From: Lumnitzera littorea
Taxonomy: Eukaryota > Streptophyta > Magnoliopsida > Myrtales > Combretaceae
Direction of reading: 5' to 3'
DNA: 64,000 bases
Assembly: GCA_024138015.1 (NCBI GenBank)
Contig: JAMXBB010000004.1
Coordinates: 81,069,613 to 81,133,612 of the forward strand
The notes under the pieces are model-generated. The model was given only the letters and a program-made list of their open reading frames with translations, was not told the origin of the DNA and ran no database searches. Below, one piece after another: positions 24,480 to 35,940 of the stretch (the stretch's first letter is position 1; the number at the start of each line of letters is the position of its first letter). The position numbers and the translations under genes were made by a program.

Positions 24480-24601
24480 ACTAGATCCAAATTAATTTAA
24501 ATCTGACTCAATAAAATCAAATTAGATTCAAATGTTTTAAACTAGATCCAAATTAATTTAAATCTGACTCAATAAAATCAAATTAGATTCAAATGTTTTT
24601 A
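24480..24601. repeat. Near-perfect 61-bp tandem duplication
   Basis: Two copies of a 61-base unit starting 'actagatccaaattaattta' (24,480-24,540 and 24,541-24,601) differ at one base. That identity is far higher than for any other repeat pair in this decayed window, so the duplication is recent. Confidence 0.9.
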
Positions 24602-24671
24602 ATTAGATATGAATCCCGTTTATTTCTCTCGCTCTTGTAAAATATGTAAAAAAAAACAAAAGACATAGATG

Positions 24672-24752
24672 CTTGGCGAAACTCGAACCCCTGACCTCAA
24701 ATTAAATCTAACCCAAATACTCCAATTCTTATCCGTTAAGCCGTTGGCTTGT
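24672..24752 (-). repeat. tRNA-like segment with pol III-type boxes
   Basis: On the minus strand a B-box match, GGTTCGAGTTT (24,679-24,689), lies about 45 bases downstream of an A-box-like 'ggcttaacggataaga'. The order and spacing are tRNA-like, but the T-arm and acceptor stems do not pair well. It is not a functional tRNA. It may be a SINE piece or a tRNA relic carried in the solo LTR. Confidence 0.4.
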
Positions 24753-25059
24753 GCATTGACATTCAATTCAATTATATTTAAACTATTCGATTCCTTAAAA
24801 TAAAATTTTTAACTAAACTAAACTAAACTACAACTAACACTAAAACTAATTATTTCTAATATAAATTACTTTCTAAAAATCTACGAAATTTTTATGATTT
24901 TTTCCTTTTCTTCTTTTTTTGGTATTTTCATTATTTGTTAATTTTTATTATATTTATTAATTTTTTGTTTTATTTTTTATTTTTTTATTTTTTGAATTAG
25001 GACCCTTTTTGTAAAAATAAAAATTAAGACTATGGAATGGCAAAAATTAGGTGTTTACA

Positions 25060-25064
25060 ATAAG
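25060..25064. repeat. Target-site duplication, right copy (ATAAG)
   Basis: Exact match to 22,333-22,337. Confidence 0.85.
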
Positions 25065-27180
25065 AAATAAATGAATAATTAAATCATAAAGTAATAAAAT
25101 AAGATATGAAATTAGCAAATAAGAACATTCGAGTTACAATAATGAGGATTATAATAATTTAAACTCATATCGTAAAACATGGGCCTTAACGTCCAAAATG
25201 AACCCTATCGTGTGAAAATACATTCAAAAACGATGAAAAACAATTATAAATTCATAAATATTGGGAATAAAATGAAAAAGTTATATATGGTTAGTGATAA
25301 GGTTCAATCGAATGAAAACTAATAGGAACCTAAGTAGAAATAGGTGAACAAATACCTAGAATAACTAGTTTATTCAATTACTTGCTATCATTTTTATTTT
25401 ATAATAATTAGGTGATCCTAATGAGGATTGGGATCTTCTTGAGAACTACTACGATTAGTACGAGATGTCATGGCTAAGTGAGTACTCTTGATAACTCTAT
25501 ACTTGTTTTGTGCTTGTAGTTAGTCCACCTAAATTAAATAGTAATAACTTAATGCATGGGGGTTCGGGTTATGTATGTACTTGATATTAATTGATTACTG
25601 TGCAATATGCTGTTAAATGTGACAAATTGAAGATTTGGTTGTATGATTAACTATATCACAATTTAAATGGTCTACTGATGTTGATTAATCATTCAATAAT
25701 TTGATTTAATTACATTTGGCTTATCTTAAATAAAAGGATCATGCATAAACCATGCATTGCATATGTAAAGAGAGGCCATATAGGTATAAAGAGAAGTCAT
25801 GTGGGGGTTGTTTCTATATATTGAATTAAAATATTTTAGTACGATACACTTATATAATATGACCTTACCCTAACTTATGAGCTTACTAGGTGCTGAAGAC
25901 GCCAACCGTACGATTGAGGGTCAAGTCTAAAGACCTTCGTTATAGGGTGTAAGTGTGGACTATAGGGGCCATCTCACCACTAGACTTGGGATTTTGTGTA
26001 CTACTAGATTTCTTAGAAACGAAAATATATTTCGAGAAATACGAAATTTAAATTTATGGTTGAAAACCCAAGTACTAAAGCTCGATTGTGATTGGTGCTA
26101 ATATATCTCCAATCCTTACCTCGAAAGGTGTTAAAATCCAATGTTATATGCAACGCTAGTTAACTACATATAATGTTTAGCATACTACATATACATGCAT
26201 TCATATGGTTGAAATAATTTTTTTGATCACCTACTTGTTAGTATAGTATGAGGGATAATTCACTAAGCTCTTATAACTTACTCCCCAATAATTTTTTTTT
26301 TATAGGTTGATAGATAATCGAACATGGGTTAAGAGTCGAGCGTTAAGTGCGTATATTGAGATGTTTTAGAGGTTAGAATTAGAGAGATATTGTTTTGTTC
26401 ATGTGCAACTTTAAATGTAAATACTACTTATATATTTAGATTTAGTAACTTCAATAAATTTAAATTGTAAGTTTCTATGGGGATACTGATTCTCTATGGT
26501 TCTGAGGAACGGTAGAATATTAGAAATCCATAGTTATTTATACTTTATAATATGTAAATTAATTAATAATTTAGAAACCTTAGAGATAAATTATTTAGAG
26601 TCTTACAATATCTAACTTACAAGACGATTTTTGTATTATGGGTGCACACATGATATGAAAGTTATAGGTGATCCTACTAGGCCCCTATAGGGTCTTAACA
26701 TGTTTAATTAACTTACTTGTACTTGTTTGTTGGTTAGGTAGGAAGGTTCCTACGTAAGCTAGTTGTTTGATTATCCCTTATAGTTGGCTATAGCAAGTTA
26801 ATCTCTAGCTAAAGTTAGTCAAGCTAGCTTTTGGGAGACAAATGGGGAAGCAAGAGCACAAGTGAACATAAAATTTATATTTAGACTCTTTAGTGTTATT
26901 TATGTCTTTGAGTATTTTAGCAGCATGTGAGACAATCGTAGCAATTACTGGTATTTCTATGGTTTAGTTTGTAAACTTATTTAGGGGATGCTGATCCCTA
27001 GAATTATTAGCTAAACTTAATTAATGATATGTTTATTTTATGTTGCTCTATTATTGTTACTTGATATTAGTCCCCTTATAGATGCAAAGGTTATAGTAAA
27101 AGCCTTGTATATTACAAAGAGGATTCATGATCATTAGTGGTGATTAATCTCGATTGTTCTCACAGTATAGAGTAGTACCG
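25065..27180. other. Repeat-like non-coding stretch
   Basis: No coding frame is supported. Two segments, 26,478-26,530 and 26,970-27,010, share 'ggggat.ctgat.c' followed by 'ta' words and a 'tttgtaa..tt.ta' lead-in, which suggests two copies of an LTR-type sequence. The boundaries are not resolved. Confidence 0.35.
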
Positions 27181-27220
27181 CTAAGATCTGGATGCTCCTT
27201 AAGTTGCGATAACTTTAAAA

Positions 27221-27475
27221 TAGGTTAAATGTTACATTACTAGCTTGGAAACAAGTCAGTGGTATATCCAGTATGCTAGATAAGTTGTTGAATTCGGATA
27301 ATAGGTCAATTGATTCCAACTAAGAAATGGTGTAAGGTTTCAAAAGCTCCAAGGTTAGTGCAACTTGGTTGCTTGTAGGATGCTATCCTCTTAGGTAAAT
27401 GGGGAAGAGCTTGGTATGTGAGATTAAGTAAACTACGAGCTCGAGATCAAGTGATCAAACCAAGAAATGGATTCA
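27221..27475 (-). repeat. Truncated 3' LTR of the chromovirus
   Basis: Aligns with 49,840-50,101 of the 5' LTR: shared 'atgttacat.actagctt', 'ggataataggt', 'aagaaatggtgtaaggttt' and 'aagaaatgga'. Only the U3 side (minus-strand start) is clear; similarity may continue weakly to about 27,150. The rest of this LTR is missing or unrecognisable, so the left end of the element has been lost. Confidence 0.65.
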
Positions 27476-27529
27476 TATAATCCCTTTTGAGCTATGAAGG
27501 ATTTAAGATCAAATCTAGAGAATGTTCTA

Positions 27530-28380
27530 GTAAGTCAGCTTCTTTAGGAACATAAGGTTTTAAATTAGAAACATTGAAAGTCATCGAGACTCCATATTCT
27601 TTGGGTAACTCAATCTTTAGGCATTATCACATATCTTCTAAAGTAGTAAGGTGGTCCATCTGACCTAGAGGGTATCTTGTTTTTCTTCAAACTTAGAAAC
27701 TTCTCCTTCCTTAGATGCACCCAAACAAGATCACTAAGCTAGAACTACCTCACTTACCTTTCTCAACTTTGTTGTTCAAGTCTTATGTTTACTTAGTTGA
27801 GGTGATTAGTCACCTTGTAATGGACTTTCTAGATTACCTGGCCTTTGCCAATCCCATCTTGATCCTCCTCCATTAAATTTGGTACAAGTAGTTGGTCAAG
27901 TGAAATGTCTGGATATATATGGCTTCAAGTGGAGACTTGCCCATGGTACTATGTACTAATCAATTGTATATAAATATGGAAATAAGCAAATAAACATCCT
28001 AGTCGGCAAGAGTCCTTCTTATGGTTACTTAAATCAAAGATCTCAAAATCTTGTTGATGACTTCTATCTGCTTATTAATTTGGAGGTGGCATTAAGTGCT
28101 GAACATCAACTCCATTCTAAGTTGATGTTATAGGGTCTTCTAGAAATAGCTTAAGAAGTTTAGATCTCTATTGAAGACTATGCTCAAAGGTATCCCATGC
28201 AACCTGATGACCTCCTACAAGAAAAGATCGTAAATATATAAAGTATTGTCGGCTTTATGTCATGAGATGAAGAGTGTCATCTTGTGAACCTATCTACTAT
28301 GACCATGATGGAATTGCTCCCTCAAGTAGTCCTTCGTAATCTAAGGACAAAGTCCATATTTAACTTTGTTTAGGGCCTTG
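27530..28380 (-). pseudogene. Chromovirus integrase pseudogene
   Basis: Minus-strand translation in shifting frames gives a chromovirus-type integrase. The core begins near 28,363 with MDFVLRLRRTT, then SIMVIVDRFTR (family MDFVLGLPRT...VVDRFSKM), so the first catalytic Asp is visible. The rest of the core runs down to about 27,950 and the C-terminal part (about 27,700-27,530) retains PKNMESR-like and NLMFLKK words from the family's post-core region. Numerous stops and frameshifts are present. This is the 3' end of pol and ends about 55 bases from the 3' LTR remnant. Confidence 0.75.
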
Positions 28381-28950
28381 TCTAAGTAAGTAAGGGCATA
28401 TATTTCCCTTATTCAACTTGACTCTTTGCTTTCATACATGTTACACACCTCTCTAACACATCATAGATATCCCTTATCATCATTAGCTAATAGAACCTAA
28501 CCTTCAATAGATTATAAATTGGCTTCTCATCAAAGTGATTAGACAATCCTTCACCATGCGCTTTTGCACAGCAACAACTCTTGAACATGATAATTAAGTA
28601 TATATAGTTTTCTACCTTGAAATGGAACCCTTCTTCTATGAAGTACCCATTAACAACAATTCCCTTGTCACAATTAGCTATAATAGGGCCAAAATACGAA
28701 TCCTAAGCATAAAGCTCCTTATTCATAACAAATCCTAACAACTAAGTCTAAAGGTTGGATAAATGATTGTGTTTCTTATAGAGTACCTCAGCAACCATGT
28801 TAGTCTTTCCCTTCTTATACTTGATCACGAAAGAGAATCCTCCCATGAACTCTATTAACCTTTTGTTTAGTGAGATAAATTTCTTACGAAAGTTATCTTG
28901 TTCTTATCAACCCATATTAACAAATTCTAGCAAACTATGTTTCTTGGTTG
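28381..28950 (-). pseudogene. Chromovirus RNase H end and HHCC zinc finger
   Basis: Minus-strand translation reads FMGGFSFVIKYKKGKTNMVA (about 28,855-28,796), the conserved end of the gypsy RNase H, then ELYA..DSYFGPIIANCDKG and the integrase zinc finger: AHGEGLSNHF (His-His part) and ERCVTCMKAKSQV (Cys-Cys part, near 28,430). Several in-frame stops. The upstream part of RNase H is separated by the 28,985-31,385 block. The 63-codon plus-strand frame at 28,797-28,988 is a shadow. Confidence 0.75.
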
Positions 28951-28984
28951 GATTGTATTGTGCGTCGTATTGTTGCAATTTTAA

Positions 28985-31385
28985 TTAAAAAAAACCCTTC
29001 ATCCGTTGGCTTATTGTTTGATTAAACAAAAAAGATCAAATTGATTTGTCCTTATCCCTTTATATTTCCTTATTTATTTGACTTAAAAAATCCATAAAAT
29101 ACCATATTTTTAATTAGCAAGCCTTTGATTTCCAATCCAATAATATGGCTACTTATCAACCGATGGCTCCATCTCATGTCAAGAAACAAAATAATTGCTA
29201 GAAAAGAAATCAAGTAACTACTTTAAAACTATTTCCTAATTATTTGGATTGTAGAACACCCCTCATCATATATAATAGATATGGAATATTGCTTAATTCT
29301 CTTATAAAGATTTCTTTCATTAACTTCAAAAAAATAGGATATTCAAGTACTTATTCATCAAGTTAGAATTAATTCTGAAGCTATTCTTCATACATTGTCA
29401 AAATCAAAAACTATCCTCAATCTATATCACAATTCAGAAGCTAAGTCAAGTTTGCTTCTATCATCTTAATCTTCCATGGAAACCTATCTCTTTCTTATTT
29501 GCCAACTTTCAAAATCTTTTCTTCCAATTAGCATTATTCTAAAAGGTTCCTCCAACTTACTTTTGACTTATATTCTTGACATAAAAAAATTCTACTTATT
29601 TGCTTCTACCCATGAATTTTTTCTTGATGCTTTCCTTCAGACCCCATTTGCCTTTGGTCTTCTAACCCATCCATAGTTTTCACTTAAATATCAATTCCTG
29701 TCAAAAGGGAAAAATAGAAGCAAAGAATTAACTAAAACTATAAAGTGGATATAGTTCTAATGTAAAGAGCATATTTGCCTCCTTCAACCCAAAGTGAATA
29801 GCTTCATTTTCATCTTCAATGCTGTGTGTAAATATTATTACGTTATTGACATTGTTGGTAGAGAGCAAAAGTAATTCTATGTCCCTCTAAACTCTAATTA
29901 GTCTGAGCTTATAATGCATTTTGAACAATGACTACATATCACACATAATTCCTTTTCTAGAGTGTCTAAATTAATAAGGTAGCTTAAGGGGTAATTTGCA
30001 TCATTAATTTGTTGAAAGCACCAAGAAAGCTCCATTTTATTATTCATGGCATGCCTTTTCCATTTTGTATGTCAAATATTTTAGTGAATTTCTATCCATG
30101 TCTTATAGTTTAAATAATAAATATTATCACATCACACATTAGGAAGAAATAATGGTTAATGATGTCTAAACTTATGCGAATTATGATGTTAAAAACTTGA
30201 CTATGATAGTTTACCAATCACAAAATGAAAATGAACCCTAACTTTCTCCTTCACCTATTTCCTGATACTCCAGCAATTAAGATTCTAAACTTTAGGAATA
30301 TACAACAAAATAGCAAAATGAATGAATAAGTACACAAATACAACCTTAGAAATGAAAAGAACCATGTATGTAAAGAGATAACGTAGTTCAATGCAACAAA
30401 GAAGAAGCCCCTCCTCTCTTGATCTTGGACCTCATTATCTAACAAGAAATAATAGAAATTTGTCTAAAGAGTTAAATAAATTAAGCTAACAAAAGTAGCA
30501 TTATAGAAGAATTGTGAATGTAAAGAGACTAAAAGCAATAAGCATAAGACAAAGCAATATTGATACTTAAGCTTAACTCTTTAATTTCTCGTATATTGCC
30601 TCCTCGTTAACAGCAATTGGACAAACTTTTTCCTTTTCTTTTGGAAGGCCATCTCATTATCAATAACCTACATAAATTTTGATCTCCTTTCCTTTCTAAA
30701 CCTATGTACATTTACCGCAAAGAATAAAATCATGCTTGCCTATCACATATGTACATAAAAACCAAATTGTATAATTAGATCTTTAAATATCCAAAGTTCA
30801 CATATCATTGAAGTTGCCTTGTAGAGTCAAGACTAGATCCTTCTAATCAAAATAACTGTAGCGTACTATGTCCTTCTCGTTGAAACCACCTCCTGTAAAA
30901 GAAATTTAACTTGTAGATGCAACTTAAACATCGTTTAAATTATTGTGAATTAACAACATCAAAGTCAAACATTGGTACTGTCATCAAACAATAATCCAAT
31001 ACTTAATAGCAAGACAAGAAAGTGATTAATTAGAATACATATGAAGAACAGGGTTTATTTCCTTGATGATTAAATGTTTTGCATTATGTTATTGTCGGGT
31101 ATTTACCAAGTGTTTCTTAATAGAATAAATTCTACTTTGCATGCATCACTAATAAATGTCCAAAAAACTATCTATCTCAATCATCCATAGCTATTAAAAG
31201 GAAAAATACTTAAGGAAATGTAACTGTTATATAATAAATATAATAGTACATACTGTATCTACAAGTTTTAACTTTTACATAAGATGGATGTGCTATTAGT
31301 CATAATAGCAACAAGTAGATCAATCTCTAAAGGAAGATGTAGAAAAGTAGTTGTTGAGGTGAAGCTAAACCTGATGCATGATCAA
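28985..31385. mobile_element. Unidentified 2.4-kb block inserted in the chromovirus
   Basis: It sits between two parts of the RNase H pseudogene that should be adjacent, so it was inserted or brought in by rearrangement. It contains no motif I recognise. Frames of 66 codons (29,476-29,676, plus) and 64 codons (30,251-30,445, minus) have no visible domain. I found neither clear terminal repeats nor a target-site duplication. Both edges are estimates from where the RNase H translation fades. Confidence 0.4.
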
Positions 31386-31777
31386 TAGGTTGACCTTTTT
31401 ACATCAATACAGTACTAATAGTTACACCTGATGCGCCATATTCTAGTTCAAAGATTTTCTCTAAGTTAGGCAGAGCCAATACGAGGGCAAAAGGTAGTTT
31501 CCCCTTCATCTCATCAAAGAGCTTCTATTCTCACTTGATATATCTAAACTCAATGTTTTTCTTAGTTAATTAGTAAGTTGATAAATCTTATGTAAAATGT
31601 AGCTAAGCCATGGAAGCTTCGCACATTGGTAGTATAGGTCAGGGTCGGCCATTTTGTGATAACTTGGACCTTCTCTTCATCTACTTTTATTCTTCCCCCA
31701 TAAACCACAAAGCCTAAGAATATAACCTCCTCTTAGTAAAAGTGACATTTCTTAAGATTGCCAATTTGTTGGGCTTG
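31386..31777 (-). pseudogene. Chromovirus RT C-terminus and RNase H start
   Basis: Minus-strand translation from 31,765 leftward reads LKKCHFY, then EEVIFLGFVVYGGRIKVDEEK and VRSFHGLATFYIRFI, the conserved thumb/connection of Ty3/gypsy RT. After this comes LALPNLEKIFELEYGASGVTI (the RNase H start, with the family's D replaced by G in 'DASG'). This continues the RT pseudogene that begins at 46,453-47,200; the Ogre element lies between the two parts. Confidence 0.85.
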
Positions 31778-31782
31778 GAGGA
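31778..31782. repeat. Ogre target-site duplication, left (GAGGA)
   Basis: GAGGA precedes the TGTCGAG start of the left LTR. The right counterpart is AAGGA at 46,448-46,452, four of five bases identical. Confidence 0.65.
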
Positions 31783-33843
31783 TGTCGAGCCCTATTTTGA
31801 TTTCCTTAGTTTAACCTATATCAAGCTCAGCCCGCTTAATATAAATTACTCGATATTAAACTAAGGAAAAGAAAATGTTTATTTTTTTAAAAAAAAAAAA
31901 AACGAGTCGCCAATCGGTTCAACTGGTAAAAATAAAATTAAGGCTTTCAGGTGAGAAAACCTTAATTCGACCACTAGTCTGCGAATATTCTAAAAAAATT
32001 AGTTTTTAGAAAATTGAACCAGAAAACCAGGTTCGGGGGCTAACCTATTAAGACTAAGTCACCATGTGAAAATAAAAAAAAATTGATGGGTTTTATTTTT
32101 TTATTTTTCTAAAAATATTAAAATATACCTAAATGGGCAAAAGTAACTAAAAAATTTTTTTTAATTCTTTTTTTTATTATGAATTTCTAAAAAGGGGGAA
32201 AAAATTTATTTTTGAACGATTGCCCTGGAGGTGCTTATGTACCTACTAATTGAGATCAAATCGACCATAGTTCTTTTTATAAAATTTTTAGTAAGTGAGT
32301 CATTTTAATATTGAGAACCGAGACAGGTTTATGTTTTTATCAATTTATTATTTTAAGAAAACAAACCTAAAAAAAATCTAATTTTTCTGAATTAAATAGA
32401 AAAACCTAACCAACTGAATTTAGATTTTTTATTATTTTATTTTTTAAAAATCACTAAGTGTCAAAACATCTATTTTTTAAAAAAATGATTTTTTTCATAA
32501 AAACCTAATTTATCTAAAAATCTATAAGAAAATAATTTATTTAAAAAAATGGGCACTTAAACAAAAAATTAATTAATTAATGATGAAAAATAATTAAATA
32601 AATAAATAAAACATAAAAACATGACTAATTAATAAAAAACAATAAACTAAATAAAATAATAAAAAACTTATTAAAAATTCACCTAGGTTAGGTTGTGTCA
32701 ACGTTAGGCGGTGCTGGGCGTGTGCGGGCATAGGCTCAGGTGAGCATGCAAGCGAGTGATGGGCAACAATGTGGGCGAGCACCTAGGCAAACGTACAGGT
32801 GAGGACTGGGTGTATGCAGGCGATAGTGTGGGCGACACTAAGTAGTGACTCTAAGCGTGCGGTGGGTTGTAGCTCGAGTAAGGTATGGGCAACACTAGGC
32901 GGTAACTCTAGGCGTGCGGTAGATGATAGCTCAGGCGAGGCGTAGGTGCTATAGGCGATGACTTAAGTAAGGCATAGGTGTTATGGGCAGTGGCTCGGGC
33001 GACGCTTGGGGCATGCATAGGCGAGGTCGGGCAAATAAGGGCAGTGTTCTGGTGGTTATGGAGGGTAGCAGCAGTGAACTGTGTGACAATAGCGGTGGCT
33101 TAAGCGGCAGCAGTGGTGAATTGGGTGGCAACAACGGTAGACTCGACAACAATGGTGGTGGCTTAGGTGGCAGCAACGACGTAATGGTGGCGCGTAGCTT
33201 AGGCGGCACGTGGAGTGTGATGGTAGCGCGTGTATGGGTATATCGGTGTATGCTATTATGGTGGTGCACGGTGGTGGTGCATGAGGTGCTGGTGTTGGTG
33301 CATAAGGTACTAGTGGTGGCGTGTAAAGGAGCGTGAAGGTAAGTGATGGGGCATGTGTGTTGTTTTGTTGAGTGTGTGCAATTTTAAGAAGAAAAGCCTT
33401 CTTTAAATCTCTAACTGACATGATATTTATAGGCTCCAAAATCAAATCTTTCGAATCAAAGATACAAAAAATTCATTTGCAATTTAACCTAGATTCACCT
33501 TAGCTTCTAGAAACCTTAGCTAATTTGGGCTTTTCTTTTAAGGCCAGACCCAATCCAATAAATCCTGATGTTGAGCCCCTAAATTGGTTTAACCTAAAAC
33601 TAATGGATTCAGCCCATCTCAATAACTGATCTGATATCTTAACTTAACCGAACTTGATATGACTTGACTCTTGACTCGACTTTCTATGACCTAACTTAAT
33701 ATTTTTTTTATTATTTATTTTTATTATTGATTTTTTATTTCATTTTTCTATTTTTTATTTTTTATTTATTATTTTTTTTCTTTTTATTTACTAACCTGGC
33801 TTAATTGGAAAAAAAAAAATTTGGTAAAAATGATGTGTTTGTA
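31783..33843 (-). repeat. Ogre 3' LTR (2,061 bp)
   Basis: Plus-strand ends are TGTCGAG and GTGTTTGTA (the right LTR has GTGTTTACA; two transitions). It contains a G-rich segment (32,690-33,340) with two 57-bp minisatellite units and 'ggtggc' words, which produces open frames on both strands (117 and 129 codons) without domains. Confidence 0.9.
32830..32943. repeat. 57-bp minisatellite in 3' LTR, two units
   Basis: Units at 32,830-32,886 and 32,887-32,943 share 'gggc.acacta', 'taactcta.gcgtgcggt' and 'tagctc'. The other LTR has three units at 45,544-45,713. Confidence 0.75.
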
Positions 33844-33860
33844 ACTACCCCTCTTTGTAG
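33844..33860 (-). promoter_or_regulatory. Polypurine tract of the Ogre element
   Basis: On the minus strand the sequence directly before the 3' LTR is 'aaagaggggtagt', a purine run suitable for priming plus-strand DNA synthesis. Its position against the LTR edge supports the LTR boundary. Confidence 0.7.
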
Positions 33861-33965
33861 TGAAGTTTAATTAGAACTTTGCTACAAAAACAAAAGAGTT
33901 ACCTATTTTTGCTAAACCCTACTTTGAACTAATTAATTAAGCTATGTTTTATTTTAATGAAGGAT

Positions 33966-34228
33966 ATCAACTTGAAAGGTTGATGTAAAGAATAAATTGC
34001 CTATCTTGAAAAGACCGGGCAAATGAATATCTATCTCGAAAGAGCAGAGCAAAAGGTTAAGTGGCCTATCTTGGAAGGACAAGACTTAATGCTGTCTATC
34101 TTGGAAGGATAGGGCTTAATGGTATCTATCTTAAAAGGATAGAGCAAAAATTTCAAGGGGGCCTAACTTGAAAGGATAGGGCTTAATGGTGTCTATCTTC
34201 GAAGGATAGAGCAAAAATTTCAAGAGGT
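33966..34228. repeat. Array of about eight imperfect palindromic units
   Basis: Units of 24-38 bases carry a near-palindrome of the type 'ctatcttcgaaggatag', followed by 'ggcttaatgg' or 'agcaaaaattt'. It lies in the non-coding tail between integrase and the PPT. Each unit could form a small hairpin. Confidence 0.75.
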
Positions 34229-34880
34229 AAAATTAACTTGTTTTGGTTTGGCGAATAATTCGAAAAGGATAGATCTCTCCGAGATTCCTTTTGGTTTGTG
34301 ATTTGAAGAGGATAGATCTTTTCAAGATTGATTTTCAAAACTAAATTAATTCTTCTAAAGATTTCTTTTTAAAGACTTTTAAAATTATTTTTTTGGGACT
34401 GAAGGATTTCTCAGATAGCAACTGATTGCCATGTTCACGCTGACTCTTAATATTTACTCATTCAATTAGCAAAATTTCTCCAAGGGTCTATACTGGCTTC
34501 TTCCTTCCCTTTTCCCTTTTTTCTTTTCTCTCTTTTATTTTCTTTTCTTTACCATGCTCATGCCTTGAATTTGCTTTTCTCAATACCAAATTCTAATTTT
34601 CGCTCTTCATGACTTCTGAACGATAAATCTCTTTTCGAAAGAAACAAAATTAAATTATTAAGAACATTCAATTGCAATTCTTTTGGTGATTCAAACTCAA
34701 TGGTAAGTGTTTGGTATTTAAGTGTATGAGGCTAAGAAATAGGATTTATTGGTGGAGTGCTTGTTAGTCGATGACCATTCGAATTCAAAAACATTCGTGG
34801 ATATCAATTTTACTTGTAAATAATGAAAGATTAACTACAAACTTATTCAAGAAAAATTGAATTCTCATTTAATCTCTGTT
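34229..34880 (-). other. Ogre 3' untranslated tail
   Basis: Between the hairpin array and the integrase stop. It is AT-rich, with a C/T-rich run near 34,490-34,555 on the plus strand. No reading frame on the minus strand is long enough to suggest another gene such as an env-like ORF. Confidence 0.5.
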
Positions 34881-34881
34881 T

Positions 34882-35940
34882 TCATGGATAATATAACTTA
34901 ACTGCATCTGAATTTACTGGTCCTCTTAATTTCGGGTCATCCATCTTCGTCAACACTAATGCACCTCCTGATAATACCATTTTTACCACATAAGGGCCCT
35001 CGTAACTCAAAGCGAATTTGCCCCTAGGGTCTTTTGTGTTCGATAACACTTTCTTCAACACCAAGTCTCCCTCTTTGAAGTACCCCGAGCGTACTTTCTT
35101 ATTAAAAGCTCAGATCACTTGCTATTGGTAGCATTGACCAAGACATATTGCTACAAGTCTTCACTCATCTAGGAGATTCAAATGCTCTATTCTCTTCTCT
35201 ACCCACTTTGCTTCATCAAGCAGAGTTCCTGCCAATACTCGGAATGAAGGTATTTCTACTTCTACTGGTAGTACTGCTTCAGTTTCGTATACCAATGAAT
35301 AAGGGGTTGCACCAGTAGAAGTTTTTACTGAAGTTCTGTAAGCCATGAGAGCAAAGGGAAGCATTTCATGCCAATCTTTATATGTGATCACCTTCTTCTT
35401 AATGATTCTTTTGATGTTCTTATTAGCGGCTTCAACGGCGTTATTCATGTAAGGTCGATATGGAGTTGAATTTTTGTGATTGATTCTAAACTGGCGACAC
35501 ACTTCATCTATCAACTTGTTATTCAAATTTGTCTTGTTGTCTGTAATAATAGACTCGGGTGCACCATATCTTACAATAATATCTCTTTTCAAGAATTTGA
35601 CCACTACTCCTTTAGTCACCATAGCATACGACGTTGCTTTTACTTACTTAGTAAAATAGTCAATTGCGACTAAAACGAATCTATGCCCATTTGAAGCCGT
35701 TAGCGAAATTGGATCGATCATATCAATTCCCTACATCGAGAAAGGCTAAGGAGCTAACAACATATGCAATTCTTAAGGAGGAGCGTTAATTTTATTAGCG
35801 CACACCTAACACAAGTGACAATGCCTCACGTGCTTGATACAATGTGATTTCATTGTCATCCAGAAATACCCCATTCTCATGATCTTTCTAGCTAGCATAT
35901 ACCCATTTATGTAAGGATCACAAACTTCTTCATGCACTTA
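34882..35940 (-). pseudogene. Ogre integrase (HHCC, DDE core, GPY/F)
   Basis: Minus-strand order: zinc finger near 35,930-35,780 (CIKHVRHCHLC visible), core start GIDMIDP (first Asp) near 35,720, then a 153-codon frame (35,622-35,161) with IITDNKTNLNN (second Asp) and the Glu in NNAVEAANKNIK, followed by the Tat-type LPFALMAYRTS..TGATPYSLVY. The last frame (35,064-34,882) has GKFALSYEGPYVV, the GPY/F module, and ends VKLYYP-stop. In-frame stops and shifts separate these pieces, so no single integrase can be made, although the D-D-E residues themselves survive. Confidence 0.9.

Larger units (their letters stand above)
22338..25059 (-). repeat. Solo LTR related to the Ogre/Tat LTR
   Basis: The 2,722-base unit starts TGTCGAGTC and ends GGTGTTTACA, the same ends as the Ogre LTRs at 31,783 and 44,451 (TGTCGAGCC... 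and ...GTGTTTACA). It has a perfect 5-bp target-site duplication (ATAAG). It shares with those LTRs the blocks 'gggctaacctatta' and 'aggtgc.ta.gtacc' followed by 'gggatcaa' and 'tagttctttt', and a 'ggagtcgcca' motif near the same end. The orientation is inferred from the pol-bearing element, which lies on the minus strand. With no internal region it is a product of LTR-LTR recombination. It is longer than the Ogre LTRs and differs widely in sequence, so it is a separate subfamily. Confidence 0.85.

Noticed and set aside
30251..30445. Minus-strand 64-codon frame with a hydrophobic stretch, considered as a small membrane protein
   Set aside because: AT-rich codons produce hydrophobic runs by chance; no start context, conservation or neighbour supports a gene.
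32949..33445. Overlapping open frames of 106, 117 and 129 codons
   Set aside because: All fall in the G-rich segment of the Ogre 3' LTR, open on both strands, low-complexity and without a domain.
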